A DNA stretch of 64,000 nt, taken from the NCBI RefSeq assembly GCF_000004075.3, contig NC_026658.2:10962075-11026074 (forward strand), read 5' to 3'. This DNA comes from Cucumis sativus (lineage: Eukaryota > Streptophyta > Magnoliopsida > Cucurbitales > Cucurbitaceae). The translations under genes were made by a program, and so were the position numbers. This document shows positions 40,519 through 54,120 of this stretch, in pieces. Below the pieces are notes generated by a model. It was not told the DNA's origin and did not search any database. It worked only from the letters and a program-made list of their open reading frames with translations. The first letter of the stretch is position 1. Each line of letters opens with the position of its first letter.

Positions 40519-43398
40519 ATGGACGGATTAGTGATTGAGAAGAAACCCAAAACTAAGATTGTCTGCACCCTAGGGCCGGCATCCAGGTCCGTGCCCATGA
40601 TCGAGAAGCTCTTGAAAGCTGGGATGAATGTTGCTCGTTTCAACTTCTCTCATGGATCCCACGCTTATCACCAGGAGACGCTCGACAATCTCAGGGCCGG
40701 AATGGAGAATACTGGTATTCTCTGCGCCGTCATGCTTGACACCAAGGTTTCTCTCATCCTTCTTTCCCTTATTTTTACAATATCATCATCTTATCATTCT
40801 ACTTGATGAAACCCCCCCATTTCTCGCTCTTCATTTCTACGTATCTACTTTCCTCTTCTGATCCAGATAATCTGAAATTTCTCTTCATATCTCTACGTTT
40901 CATTTTTCTTTTCTTTCTTTCTTTATTATTATTTTGTTTTAGTTTTTTTCTCTTAGACTCACAGATATATTGGTATTTTTCTAGTTATGCTTTGGATGTT
41001 TCCAGATAATCTAAAAGTCGCTTTCCTTGTGACAATTTTCCTAAAACTGCTCAATTTGTTTGGTATAGCTTACGAGTACTAATCTGTAGCCACTTACACC
41101 TTTACACAAACTTATTATTTGCAAAATTATCAGTCGATTTCCAACATATTTTTTACAGGAAAAACATGAACAAGTAGATCAACACCTCGACTTTTTATGT
41201 ACTTGCAAAATTCATTTTGTGACATACCATTCTTATTCTCTGTTGTGTAATACAACTACATCTGAAGTTTTAAACTTATCAATGAATCATGTCTATAGTA
41301 ATGACACCGCCATTATTTGGAGATGCACCGTCCGTATCTTTCACCTCTCAATTTAAAGGAATGCATGAAAACAACTGTTTTTAGCCTTGAATTTCATATG
41401 AAAACAGGGCCCAGAAATTCGAACTGGATTTTTGAAAGATGGCAAACCCATCCAACTAAAACAAGGGCAGGAGATAACCATATCTACCGACTACAGCTTG
41501 AAGGGTGATGAGAATATGATATGTATGAGCTACAAAAAGTTAGCCGAGGATGTAAAGCCAGGGAGCGTAATACTTTGCTCGGATGGTACAATCTCATTTT
41601 CAGTTCTATCTTGTGACAAAAAATTGGGTTTGGTACAATGTCGCTGTGAGAACTCTGCAGTTCTTGGTGAAAGGAAAAATGTTAACTTGCCTGGAGTTAT
41701 AGTGGATCTCCCTACCCTTACAGAAAAAGATAAGGAAGATATACTAGAATGGGGAGTTCCAAATAAAATTGATATGATTGCTCTATCTTTTGTTCGGAAA
41801 GGTTCTGATCTTGTGGAGGTCCGGAAGTTGCTTGGAAAGCATGCCAAAAGTATTCTTCTCATGTCAAAGGTACATTCAGTTACATGAAAATTTTCCGTGA
41901 AAATAAGTTTCTATTCATGACGATGTCAAAATTAAGAGTTTAATTTTCCGTGAAATAAGTTTCTATTCGTGAGGATGACAAAAGTTAAAATTTTTGCATG
42001 TATAGAAGAAGGTTAAAATAGCATTTTGGTCCTTGTATTTCAGATTTTGTTTTGTCTTTGTACGTTCACTTGTTCAATTTTAGTCTTTTTTATTTTCAAT
42101 TAATCTTATAATTATTTATTGTAGTTAGCTTCTTGTTGATTGTTCTTGAAAGAAAATTCTCTTAAGAGCATCTCCTTTATAAATTGTAAAAATTATATTA
42201 CGTAGTGTCATCATTTAATCAATTTTTATGAAAATTAAATTTGGTGGAGTAAATCTAAGATTTTTTTATCTTTTATCTTTTTTACTTTTAAATAGACAAC
42301 TTAATTTAAGATTCATTGAAAGTACATGGACTAGAATTAGACCAGGGACCAAAATGGAAAAATGGAACAAAACCTAAAGTACAAAATCAAAATAGTATTT
42401 TAACTAAAAATTACTTAGCGGGATTGTAGCCTTAATATTGAAATTTCCCCTGAAATTCTAAAATGTACTAAAGAAGAAAACCAAGCAGGACAAATGATAT
42501 TTGGGATCGCTTATTCTATGTACTGTAACATGTCTGTACTAAAAGCAATTTCAGCCCTGTTATCTATCTGGAATTTGACCCACAGGTTGAGAATCAAGAA
42601 GGTGTGGCAAATTTTGACGACATACTGGCCAATTCAGATGCATTCATGGTTGCAAGGGGTGACTTGGGAATGGAAATTCCAATTGAGAAGATATTTTTGG
42701 CGCAGAAAGTGATGATATACAAGTGCAACATCCAGGGAAAACCTGTTGTCACAGCAACACAGATGCTGGAATCAATGATTAAATCTCCTAGGCCAACTAG
42801 AGCTGAAGCCACTGATGTTGCAAATGCTGTTCTTGATGGGACAGATTGCGTAATGTTAAGTGGTGAAACGGCTGCTGGAGCATATCCTGAACTTGCTGTT
42901 AGAACAATGGCAAAAATATGTGTTGAAGCTGAAAGCACCCTTGATTATGGTGATGTCTTTAAAAGAATTATGGAACATTCACCAGTTCCCATGAGCCCAT
43001 TAGAAAGCCTGGCTTCTTCTGCTGTTAGGACTGCAAACTCAGCCAAGGCAGCTCTTATACTTGTCCTAACTAGAGGAGGAAGCACAGCAAAATTGGTGGC
43101 CAAGTATAGGCCAGGAACGCCGATCTTGTCTGTAGTTGTCCCTGAGATTAAGACAGATTCATTTGATTGGTCATGCAGTGATGAAGCTCCAGCAAGGCAT
43201 AGCTTAATCTTTCGAGGTTTGGTACCGGTTCTTAGCACAGCCTCAGCAAGGTCGTCTCATGCAGAGACAACTGAAGAAGCAATAGAGTTTGCTATTCAGC
43301 ATGCAAAGTCCAAGGGCCTCTGCAAAAATGGAGATTCTGTGGTGGCTCTTCACCGGGTCGGTACAGCTTCTGTTATCAAGATATTGACTGTGAAGTAG
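40519..43398 (+). CDS. pyruvate kinase, cytosolic isozyme
   Basis: Converts phosphoenolpyruvate and ADP to pyruvate and ATP in the last step of glycolysis. Exons 40519-40746, 41408-41869 and 42586-43398 give 500 residues with GT-AG junctions. The start MDGLVIEKKPKTKIVCTLGP has no transit peptide, so a cytosolic isozyme is expected. Visible landmarks: ARFNFSHG (nucleotide site), MLDTKGPEIRTG, the B domain, the pyruvate kinase signature ILLMSKVENQEG split exactly by intron 2 between K and V, MVARGDLGMEIP (metal and substrate site), TATQMLESM and MLSGETAAGAYP. The C-terminal domain is complete to TASVIKILTVK. An upstream in-frame ATG exists, but the peptide it would add is leader-like and absent from the family. 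Confidence 0.96.
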
Positions 43399-44873
43399 TA
43401 ATCATGCGGTGTGAAGTATTTTTTTTTCTTGCCATTCACCACGATCACAGATTAAATCAAATAATTGCTCTTGATTTTCATCATTGTTTTTGGGGTCGTT
43501 GAGACCACCAGTTTAACTTACACTCTATCCTCTGTGATACAGGCAATGTCGTGTTACTGGAAACCAAACACTATTTTTGTTTTGAAACAATTATGCTTTG
43601 TTCATCAATAAATTGTTACCGTTTGCCAGGCATCTTGGATGTTAAATTAGAAAAGATTCTCCCGCGTTTGTTTGACTGCTGCCATCAAGTGGATAGAAAT
43701 TTCAATTATATTATTGTTTCCGAGCTTATGAACCAAGAGACTTCAGTTGAGAGTCCCTTTTTAACTTTCGCGGGTCACCATATCATTTATTTTTTCTTTA
43801 CGACTGTTCATCACTCTTTTTAAGATTTTGATCTTTACATTGCTTTATTCTCAATAGAACGCAATGCTGCAGATGATTTTTGATAATGAATTTAACATCT
43901 TAATGCACCAGGGGAAGGCCATACCAGCTTTCTGTATGTCTATACTATATACTAAAGCTTTAAAGGGATCCTTCTCAAGGGAAAAACGAGTTGAGAAGGG
44001 TCTATTTTCTATTTAGGTAAATTGCAAATTAATTTATTGACAATTAAATACATATTTAATATTTGACATTGATCTCATAGTTTTTCATTCTCGTGAACTT
44101 GTACCTATTCTGCTTTAGGATTCCGTATGTATTAGCTATAATTATTTCAAGCAACGAAAAAATATATATATAATAAACCAAAACAATAACTCTCCCTCTC
44201 TCTATATATTCGTAGTTAATAATAAACCACTTCTTTCTACCGTTTCAAAATATGAAATGAAGATTAAACTCCAACCAAGAATATGCTAAAATAATCACAT
44301 TTTTTTCTTCTTTTAATATTATATAACTCACTGTGAATTTTTAAAAGTGCATCATAGGTAGAAATTTAAATTAAAACTAGAGGGATGACTATATCGCAAA
44401 AAAGAAGACTATTTACAAAATAAGGTAAAAATATAGCAAAAATTTCAAATCAGCTACAAAAGAGTAATAAATTTTGGTATATTTTTTGAAAATGTTCCTC
44501 AAAATTACATAGCCTACAAATATCATTCCCGTTATATGTTTCAAAATCACTGGGGATGAAAGTTATTATTCCTACAGACACGCATATATATGGGCGAGTA
44601 CGCAGCCAATATCGTTGACCCTGCCACAAAACACAGAGTGAGATGATATCTGTAGTTGAATTTAAGGTGCAGGTGTTTTCGGAGGTCAAGAAATAGAAAC
44701 AAAAGCAGAGATAAGGGTGCAAAGGCATATACAATATTGGTAAAATATTAAGAAGAGAAATTGTTCTACTGAGAACAGGAGGCAAAACATCTGTATAGTA
44801 TAATTAATATAAGTATAACACACACACATACATACACATACATAAGCAAGCACGCAGAGCAGAAGCAGGATAT
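43399..44873. other. convergent intergenic region, no gene seen
   Basis: Holds the 3' untranslated region of pyruvate kinase on the left and that of the RING gene on the right. A (CA)n/(CATA)n run lies at about 44819-44846. The open frames here have no recognisable domain. Confidence 0.55.
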
Positions 44874-45961
44874 TCAAATGGAAGTGTGATCCCTTTGAGA
44901 ATCACTTGCACTTCCAGCCGAGGAGTTTCCTTGGGAAGTAAACAAGCCATTAAAAGGCCATGGAAACGAAAACCTCCTCCCAGACTCAGATGAATTTCTC
45001 CCCTCAATCTCCCCGCTGCCATTGCCATTACCATTATTGAGGTCGCTCATGAACCTCGCAGCAGACCCACCATCAACATCACGCTTGGATTCATCCCCAG
45101 GCAATTGATGCCTACAAACTGGGCAAGAACTATGCAGCTCCAACCATGGCAGAATACAACCTGTATGAAATTTATGCTTACATGGCATCTCCTTGGCTTC
45201 TTCATCCACCTCAAACTCATCCAAACACACTGAACATTGCAAACAGCTATCCTCCTCAAGTTCAACCCTCACGGTGGGCAGCGCATCAACTGCCTCCTTC
45301 TGTGCTGGTGGAGTGCCATATCTGTTGGGATCATTCTCGGCTATATGTTGCAATAACAAATCCAAACCAGGTCCTACGAAATAATCACCCAGCGACCCAA
45401 TGGAGTTTTGGTTTTGATTTTGATTCTCACCTCCTTGAACTACAATGGTCTGATTGAAGGGATTTATAAGAATAACCCTCTCTCTTTCTCTGCTCCTCTC
45501 TCCTCATAACTATTCTCTGATTCAGCAGTTGCAATTCCAGCCCTGATACCTTGGAGCAACTGAAGAATGGTAGCTGAACTTCTCCTCCTCCTAATGACTG
45601 AATCAAGCTCAGTCGTCTCACTACTCACACGATTCCCCTCGCCATCCTCATGCTCATTATCATCATCGTCGTCGTCAAACTCTAGATGTCTGAATCTTCG
45701 TCGCCCGCGGGGATTTCCCATCATACCCAGCAAGATCGGAGCCCAGAGAGACAAAGCTCGCTCCGACCCAAAATCGGATTCGAGCTCGTTGTTATTATTG
45801 TTATTGTTGTTGTTATCGTTATTGTCGCTGGAAATACCATTTCCTATCTCCTCAACAAAGCCGCTGCGGCAGAAGGGGCATTTAATTTCCACGTCAACGA
45901 TGGGATTCACCATTTGAGAACACATGTGACACCAATATCTGGTTGCAATTAACTCGTCCAT
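44874..45961 (-). CDS. RING-H2 E3 ubiquitin ligase, RING1-like, with an internal frameshift
   Basis: Single-exon gene for an E3 that would transfer ubiquitin from an E2 to target proteins. The N-terminal zinc ribbon (YWCHMCSQMVNP, IKCPFCRSGFVEEI) is followed by an Asn run, an acidic Asp/Glu tract and RRRRSSATILQLLQGIRAG. The RING-H2 domain has all eight metal ligands (CSVCLDEFEV, MPCKHKFHTGCILPW, SCPVCRHQLP). The tail contains GRRFSFPWPFNGLF, as in plant RING1-like proteins. The frame from 45961 runs into a stop at 45464, while family sequence (RVILINPFNQTIVVQG, GSLGDYFVGPGLDLLLQH) continues in another frame from about 45478 to 44874. The shift falls in a GA-rich run near 45472-45492. Either the sequence has a two-base slippage error or this allele is broken. 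Family assignment is firm; intactness is doubtful. Confidence 0.85.
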
Positions 45962-48859
45962 CGTCTCCTCAAAAAATTGTATTGTAGTAGTGGGATGATC
46001 ACTCGCAGCCTTCCGGTATTATGTTTTCTGTAGAAATGTAAGAAAATGGTCACAAACCGTACATGTAGCCAGGTGATGGGGGGGAATCCGTCCGATCAGA
46101 TGTGAGACGTGGAACGCGCAAAAACTTGGAAACCGTACACAGATCCCAGATCCACCGTTAAAGGGTCAACCGTCAAAAGAAAAGGATGAAAAGTGGAAAG
46201 AACAAAAAAAAAAAAAAGCAAGCAATAGCAAGAAGGATGGGAGGAGGAAAACAAAGAAGAAGAAGGAATTACTTAAAAGCGAAGCGTATGATGAGGAATT
46301 CCAGGAATCTGTGCGGTCGGTCCGACTAGGAAACGGCGAATTGAATTGAATAAGAGGAGGCCGTGGCGAAGGAGAGAGAGAGAGAATTCAACGTTATAAA
46401 CAACAAAAAGGTAAATAATAAAAAGATCCTCTCTCCCTCTCTCTTTCTCTGGACAACCCGACCCTTCCTATCCGCTTCTTCAAACTCTCTTTCTCTCTCT
46501 CTCTCTCCCTTTATTGCATTTATTTTACTATTTGTTATTGTTATTTTCTTATTTAACCAAAAAGAAAAGAAAAGAAAAAAAAAAACTGTTTACTATTTCA
46601 TTTTTTCCTCTCTAATCTACATTCCCATTGCCCATTTTTTCCTAATTCACATGTAATCTTTTTTTAGATTAAAAGTTTTATCACTCATCCATAATTATTA
46701 TACTAGTTTTTAACTCGTCTCTAGCTTTCTTTTTTCTTCGCAATTAATTTTTCTTCCGATTGTTGTTTAAAATTAAACTCATAAACAATTCTTAAAATGT
46801 TATAATGATTACTAGACAATTCTACGTTGCAACCGTTAAAAAAGTTAATTAACTATACAACATTAATTTACCATACTAAATTACATACATTTTTAAAGAA
46901 AAAAGTTGATGAATGGATAAAAAGTACAAATTAAGAAACGATGACAAACTAACTCAAAGTTTTTTCTTCCTTATATATGCACATATAGATATTCTTAAAG
47001 ATGTCAATTGATGAGATTTTTTTTTTTTTTTGATAAAAAACATTGACTTCATAAATCATATACTATTAATTAATGATATGTTTTTCTAATTTCTATTGTT
47101 GTTTGTATTGGTCTTCGTATATGCTTTCATTTGTATCGATTTCTTGGATCAAAGCCAACAACTTCTTGATTTGATCATCAGCCTAGCCCCTTCGTGGGTA
47201 GATCGATTGAACACTCGACGACTAATGGAGATTCTAAAGTGCATGTTTTATGTATCAACTTGAAATGTAAAAGATTTTCAAGATATATATTTTTTAAATA
47301 AACACATCGAAAAAAGCATAAAAAAACCAAAAAGGAAAAAAAGAATAGAAAGAAAATGAACAACCTTCGGCTGTAAACATACAATGAAACTGAGATATTC
47401 CTTCTTATTTGGAAGACTATCTAGATTGTGCAAATTGACGTAGAAAAAGAGCTTTTATAGGTATCCATATTTAAGAGTTCCTAAGATGAATTTTTTGACT
47501 TCCTTAACTATGAAAATTCATTAGTTACAACTTTTAATTCTCTTGGGCTCGTACAAGTTGGAAAGTTTTTTTGTTTTATTAAGCTATTAGTTATTTCCAA
47601 GTTACAATTAACCTAATTAATTCATAATTAAATCATCTCATTTTTTTTTTCAATTAGCATAAAAATAGGAGAGGGCAACATTGCCATATAACTAATTATA
47701 GAATACTTCTAAAGAAAGGTAAAAAATGGAAGAAAAAAATTTCTATTCGCTAAAGCTTTTATATATACTATAGATTACATTCTTTTTTAGTAAAACAATT
47801 ATAGGGTAGGAATTTATACTTTCGACCGGTAAAGAAGAATAACGGTTTCCTCTCAGTGAAATATATTTCACGTAAGAGGGCACTTTCGATGTTCACATTC
47901 ATACATCATCAGGCTATGGATGAACTGTTCAACTTGATGACTCAGTCAAAACCCTAATCCAATTTCAAAATAAAGGTGCGATGAATAATTTTCACGTTTT
48001 TTTTCGTCCAACATTTGATCGCGAAGGGGAAGCCAAGCTCAACTTGATGACTTATATTCAAAGTCTTGACTTGATTTTAAAGTGAAAACACAATGAATAA
48101 ATGAAAAGAGTTATGAGATGTTTCCTAATTGATCGAGATGGCGACAACGATAAACATTCCAGCTTTACTGTGGCTTAGCTCTGACTCGATGCAATGTCTC
48201 GAGTTTGAAAAGGAGATATGAATGAATCAGAATTGCAAACAAATGAGAGAGATCCTGAACACAGACAAATGTAATTAAGAAATGATAGAAAGAATTGAAA
48301 GTCACTATTCTATGCTGATCCTACTACGCCTTCAAAAATGACTAAGACTAAGTGGAATTGTTTTTTTACACTTTTAAGTCTTGACATTTACAAATTTTAA
48401 ATTTACTCCATTTTTTTTAGGTGTTTAAGATAACCTAATTGTGGATTAAAAAAATATTAATTATTTAGTTTTAGAATTGATTTATGCATTATAATTATTT
48501 AATTAATATATAAAATACAATTATCATAAACTATTTATTATCTTTTTAAATTTTCACATTCATATAGTTATAATATGAAAGGTTTTGTTTCTTTATTCCT
48601 ATAATTTAATTTATAAAATCTATGATTTATATACATTTAATGATGAGATTGGAAGAGGTTTGGTAATTTTTATCATTTACAGCTATATATATATATAAAA
48701 GACTCTCTCTTTTAACTTTTTTTTTTTTTACCAAATATATTTGAATAATTTCTCTTCTATATATGTTTGTTTTACTTCTTGTTTTCTTCACTATTTGTTT
48801 GTTTTACCTTATAAGTTCTATTATATATTGATTAACCAAACTTCATTTATATTATTGAC
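45962..48859. other. RING gene upstream region and long AT-rich intergenic DNA
   Basis: The first 400 bases are the likely RING promoter and leader, including GA/CT microsatellites at about 46372-46388 and 46490-46507. From there on the DNA is AT-rich with scattered homopolymers. I see no exon-like sequence, transposon ends or RNA gene. Confidence 0.45.
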
Positions 48860-49920
48860 AATAGAAGCTATCATATTGATAGTATTGTTATTAGTGATTC
48901 AAAGCTCTTACCGATAGCATGTTAATCCAATCTCTTTTCTTTGTCTAATTATGCTAAAACCAAACAACCACAATATCAATTTAGAGTAGCATTAATTACA
49001 TTGATATCAATGATATGTAGTAGCCTATTAGAAATATTACTTATAGATGCTGTCGGTGATATATCCTTACGTTGCTATTACTGAAAAATTTTACATTAGT
49101 GATAGCAATAGAAGAATATGTCATTATAGTAGCTTAAAAAATATCGATTAATAGGCTAATTAAACCTTATCAATTTAAAATTGATATATTTACTAAGGAG
49201 AGATATCACTTAAAAAAATATCCTTATAATGATATCACTTATAGTTTCGCGTTTAGGGATATCCTTTTACGCCTTTATTGATAGATAATGTTAGTGATAC
49301 CATTTTATGTTGATAGCAATATATAAAAATTACTTATACTAGCTATTTGGATTATCAATTGATGGCAACATCACTGATAGAAGATATTAGGTGATCATAT
49401 AGCAACCGATACCATATTTCTCAAACTGAAAATTACTCTACCTTTTAGTGGCTATTATTGATAAAAGCTATCATTGATAAACACTATCAATTATATCAAC
49501 CGATAACATATTTATCAAATTAAAAGCTATTAATGATAACATCTATTAGTGATAGCAACATACAACAACTATCAATAATAACTTTCAAGTTAAGAAAAAA
49601 CGATGATATTCACTAATTGTATTGTATAACAACCGATAACAACTATCAATGTGATATTCGCTAATTGTAGCTTTTAATGATAGCTTTTAACCTGAAAAAA
49701 ATCAAGAAGTGTGAAATAATTATTTTTCAAATTGAAAGCTATTAGTGATAACATATATATCACTCATAGCAATTATTATCGTTGATATTCACTAATTGTA
49801 GCTTTTAATGATAGCTTTTAACCTGAAAAAAATCCAGAAGTGTGAAATAATTATTTTTCAAATTGAAAGCTATTAGTGATAACATATATATCACTGATAG
49901 CAATTATTATCGGTAATAGT
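48860..49920. repeat. field of degenerate GATAG-type palindromic repeats, ending in a 131-bp tandem duplication
   Basis: Short words such as AGTGATAGC, GCTATCATTGATA and ATATCACTGATAGC recur dozens of times in both orientations, giving many small imperfect palindromes. At the right end two copies of a 131-bp unit lie side by side (49653-49783 and 49784-49914), differing by few bases. Similar words occur at 16430-16560 and 31980-32090. Confidence 0.65.
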
Positions 49921-50711
49921 TTTTAAATTTAGAAATCTGAAAAAAAAAAAAAAAAAAGTCTTGTGGTTGGACGTAAGTATTTTAGTCTTTTACCATTTGC
50001 TATATATGCAACCATTTTATTCCTCCATCAATAATTTTACGTATTTTAGTCTTTTACTATTTTTTTTTGTGCTATATATGCAATCATTCTATTCCTCCAT
50101 CAATATTTTGCTATATTTATAAAATTGAAACATAATCATAAGCTATATTTAATTGGCTACCTAATACAATTTTCCATGCAAAAAAAAAACTAACAAAAGA
50201 ATTAGAGTGAAAATATTATTTTCTGTCTATTTTGCCTATTTGATCTATTTTTGACTATTTTTTTTTAATTAAGAAAATTAACCATTAAATCTAAATAAAT
50301 ATTGAATTATAATTTAATATGCACATAAGATGATTTGAAAATGTAATATGATATAAATAAAAGATTGCCCTATTAGGTAACATATTTGAGTTTATATATT
50401 AAATACGTTCGTAAACAAGAGTTGTTTCTAAATTAATTGAGCCAAACATATTTAGTCTTACCAACCTTAGTTAATAAAAATGTATGTTTAATTTTATTTC
50501 AAAATTCATCATAAGAAATCGAAAGAAAAAAAAGCACAAAACAAAGGGTCTCTATACTACAAAGATATAATTAATTATCAGAAAATATTCTTTTATACTT
50601 TACTCGCAACCAATCATATACATGAAAAATCAACCTCTCCAAAATTATTTGAGGTGTATCATATTTTCACATTTGGAGTGAGGAATAATGGTGGATTTAC
50701 TGTCTCAAATC
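49921..50711. other. AT-rich spacer and 3' flank of oxidase-like gene A
   Basis: No gene. The last about 150 bases (from 50560) are shared with the 3' flank of copy B (55045 onward), so they belong to the duplicated unit and probably contain the 3' untranslated region. Confidence 0.5.
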
Positions 50712-52559
50712 TCAAATAGTATATGGCTTGGGCAATGGCATGTCCTTCACTAAACCACAGAGTAAAGTGTTGTCGGGGATGTTGTACTCATCTCTGAGGG
50801 AGCGAGCTGGTGAAGGAACACTGACATAGAGTTGGCTCCCCAAGTAACGATTTTCCGTCAACTCAGACCTCAAGTTCCACATTCCAGCATTGTCAAATGT
50901 AAGAAGTATGGCTGCCCATGACTTAGGAAAGACTTGAATTGTATGCCTGCTCACGGCATCAAGAAGATTGTAGTTGGCTCGTTTTTCCGGAGACCATCTC
51001 CCAGGCTCAATGCTGCATAAACATTGAACAGGAATTCGTTAGTCATTCCTAAGTTGGGGATTAAAATATGTAACATATTAATTATTTAAGACCACCAAGA
51101 TACTTACGCAACAGCGAAGAATGAGTAGCCATCCAAATGCCATGATTGAAGGCTCTTCTCATGGTTCTCAAAAACGATTTCTATGAAATTGCGGAAGGTT
51201 GCATTGACAACATTAGGAGCGACTGTCACAGTGGTTGCGCCTTCTGCTAGCCCCTCATCGGAAATGATATCGTACTTGAACACCTTGTCTGCTATTTCAA
51301 AGTACTCTGCAAGCTTCAATGGAGTTTCAGGATCAACATGAGAGACACCGTTGATGGCATATCGCAACTTACCATCCACTTTACTAACTGAATTGACAAG
51401 CTTGATGGTACGAGTAATGTTGATGGAACCATAATGGTAGGAGCCTTGAGGATTAGGCCTTGCAGCACTGGCAGTGAGGTTCCAACGAAAGGTACGGAAT
51501 TGATTGAGGGACCAAGCCCAACCCACTGGGGCCTCGGGGATTTCAGGAGATGCATGGCCTTTTCCATCGGTGTATCGAACAATGCCTTTACCAACAAGAA
51601 TGCTCTTAATAAACCTAGTTGATGCAACCATATAATAGTCTTTCGGCTCCTGGTTTGCGGTGACTAGCACCGAAAAACATTGCCCCACATGGACGTCAAG
51701 TGATTGGTAATCGTTTTGCACGGTATGAGACCCTTCCATCTCTACCAGCTTCATGGTGTGTCCTTGGAATCTGAAGTTGAGAGATGACTTGAGACCCACA
51801 TTGCAAACTCGATACTTGTAAGTCTTTCCGGGCTTCATGGTGAAGAGTGGCTCATCGGTTCCGTCACCCTTTGCGGTCTTTCCATTGATGAGGACACCGT
51901 CGGGTCTAGCAATGGAGCGACCACTATCCAAAAATTGCTTAAGTGCGGTGTGGCTCTTGGTGTACCAGTCACCAATAAGGACAGTGTAATCATCTTCAGG
52001 GTCAGCATAGGGAACAGGAATGAGTAAACGACTATTCACACGGAGGCCACCAAAGCCTCCAGCTGCCCTGTGCATGGCAGTTGATGGATAGTAGAAGAAG
52101 CTTCCAATTTGGTCCTTAACTTGGAAATGGTAGGTGTAGTTTGTTCCTGGTAGGATTGGGCAATTGGTTCCAAGTAGCCCATCTTGCCAAGAGTTCTTCC
52201 TGTGCTGAATTCCACTCCTGCAAGTGTCATTCCAATTTATTAATAATTTTAAAAAGAGTTACATTAGTAAATATGATGAGAATACAAGTGGCAGTTCCAT
52301 AAATATACCAATGTAGAAGGAAAGGTTCGTCGAGATTATTGAAGACGTTAATGACTAAGTTATTGTTGGACGTGGAGTTTATATTAGGTCCGGGGAATTG
52401 ACCATTGATGAGAATGCCTTGTTGGGGAACGCCCAAGGGAGAGATGGTGCCATAGGTGACATTCCATGTGAAGAAGAAATAAGGGTCTTCACCCCGGACC
52501 GTCACTGTCATTGCTGCAGCCGAGAGGCAAAGCAGCGCGGTAAACATCAACCCAGCCAT
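50712..52559 (-). CDS. SKU5-similar / L-ascorbate oxidase homolog (NTP303-like), copy A
   Basis: Multicopper-oxidase-fold secreted glycoprotein, closest in my memory to tobacco NTP303 and Brassica Bp10, which are expressed in pollen and pollen tubes. Exons on the minus strand: 52559-52309, 52217-51108, 51012-50712; 553 residues. A signal peptide (to about residue 23, before EDPYFFFTW) leads into three cupredoxin domains (about 30-140, 155-300 and 370-500). Landmarks: TYGTISPLGVPQQGILINGQ, GIQHRKNSWQDG, VEMEGSHTVQNDYQSLDVHV, LTASAARPNPQGSYHYG, SWHLDGYSFFAVA and FDNAGMWNLRSE. Residues that bind type 2/3 copper in true oxidases are replaced (HWSG for HWHG, MWNLRSE for the HCH region), so it is expected not to be a redox enzyme. 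There is no GPI-signal-like tail (ends PLPKPYTI). It lies in tandem with copies B and C. Confidence 0.94.
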
Positions 52560-52687
52560 CTTCTACCTCTCCCTTCTCTCTCTTTCAATATTTTTCTTTT
52601 CAAATCACCGCTCTTATCTCGAGCAGGCTAAGTATCCCTAAATGGATTATTGTTCGTTCCCTGATGGCTAATCCTTCCAATCCTTCA

Positions 52688-52695
52688 TTTATATA
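52688..52695 (-). promoter_or_regulatory. TATA box of copy A
   Basis: TATATAAA on the minus strand, about 130 bases before the ATG. It is conserved at the matching position of copy B. Confidence 0.65.
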
Positions 52696-52869
52696 CAATT
52701 TCTCAAACATTTTGACTCCAAGTTTTTTTCTAACTGCCCCCTCTTTCTTGGGGCCTTGCATATTTCCCTACCTCTCCTTTTTTAGAAGAGTGCCAACATC
52801 CCCGGTCCAAACTATATGTTTCATTCAATAATTAGATTGGGTTGACTCTCCAAATATAGTGGATTAATT

Positions 52870-54120
52870 GAGAGACGAGCTAACAAAGATTATTTTCAAT
52901 TTTTCACTTTATTTAAACTTTTTAAATTCTAGTTTCATAATTTAAATGCTTCCAGTCAATGTTATTTCTAACCAATTATTTTTGTTTATAAAGTAATATG
53001 ATTATATTTAGTACAGAATAACTACAACAATTACCTGTAACAAAGTAGTCCTAAACTTTCAAGTTTTCATTAATGCTAACTCTAGGAAAAAGTTATAAAA
53101 AAACGTACCCCTCATGGTTTATAACACTTCCAGGTCATATTTGTGTTTTTGATCAATTTAATTCAGTACAGTGCTATACTCACACTCCAAGAAGGATTAG
53201 TTCGACTCGTTTTTGTCTCATTATATATATTTTGTAATCAAGTTTTTAATGAGGTTTAATTTATTTAATACAAATGTTGTTGCAGAAGTGATTTGCTATG
53301 AATCCAATAAAATTTGTTGTGATGACAAATGGTGACCTAGGGTCGATGTTGACACTTCTCCGGCCATCACATCTTCATCTTTTGGTTTTAGTTGATGAAT
53401 CAAGAGGCCGGGGTGTAACATGCAATGGACATAGCAAGGAATGAGTATTAGCATGATCAAAATATATATAATTTCATGAACAACGGACTTTTACTGAGTG
53501 TTCAATCAAGATTTGTTTATTTTAATCCTGAATCCAATAAAGTTTGTCGTGATTAACAAATTTTGACTAAGATATGGTGTGTGAACTTTAGTTTTATGAT
53601 TATACAATAAAATCCTAACATTGTGTATAATAATAAATGTTAAGATTTTTGAACTAGATAGTTTTTTAAATTAAATTTAGATAAAGAATGTATAACATAT
53701 TTTGATCCACGAATAATCTTTAGGATTTAGGATTTGTGCTAAGGGTGTTCAATTTGTTTGAAATTTTCTTAAGTTAGAAAAGAACTAATTTTAAAATAAA
53801 TTATATTTATATCCTCATTTTTCTCGCATTTTCTTTTATTTTTCAATTCTTACCTTACACCCATTTTCTAAATAACCAAGATAAAAATAAAAAAATTAAG
53901 TTAAAACCTAAAATCCACAAAATTTGACCAGGGCTAAAATCAAAATCTCAACTTAAAACATTACAAAGATAGATAGTGAAATAAAAAAGTAGTTAAGTTA
54001 TTAACACACTCAGCTATTAAAATACAATTTTGTTAAAATATTTAAGTCAATTCTAGCGGTGAAGTCCCATTCACATAACAAACTTAATTAAACTCTCCAT
54101 TAAAGTTTCAAATTAATCCA
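52870..54120. other. spacer between copies A and B, no gene seen
   Basis: AT-rich. A phrase near 53298-53325 (GAATCCAATAAAATTTGT) recurs near 53530, suggesting an old duplication. There is no coding signal. Confidence 0.5.

Noticed and set aside
45567-45952. Plus-strand frames opposite the RING gene, with Ser/Leu/Val runs
   Set aside because: They are antisense images of the Asn/Asp-rich coding repeats.
51316-51627. Additional minus-strand frames inside the oxidase-like genes
   Set aside because: They are shifted-frame shadows of exon 2 and recur in copy B only because the DNA is duplicated.
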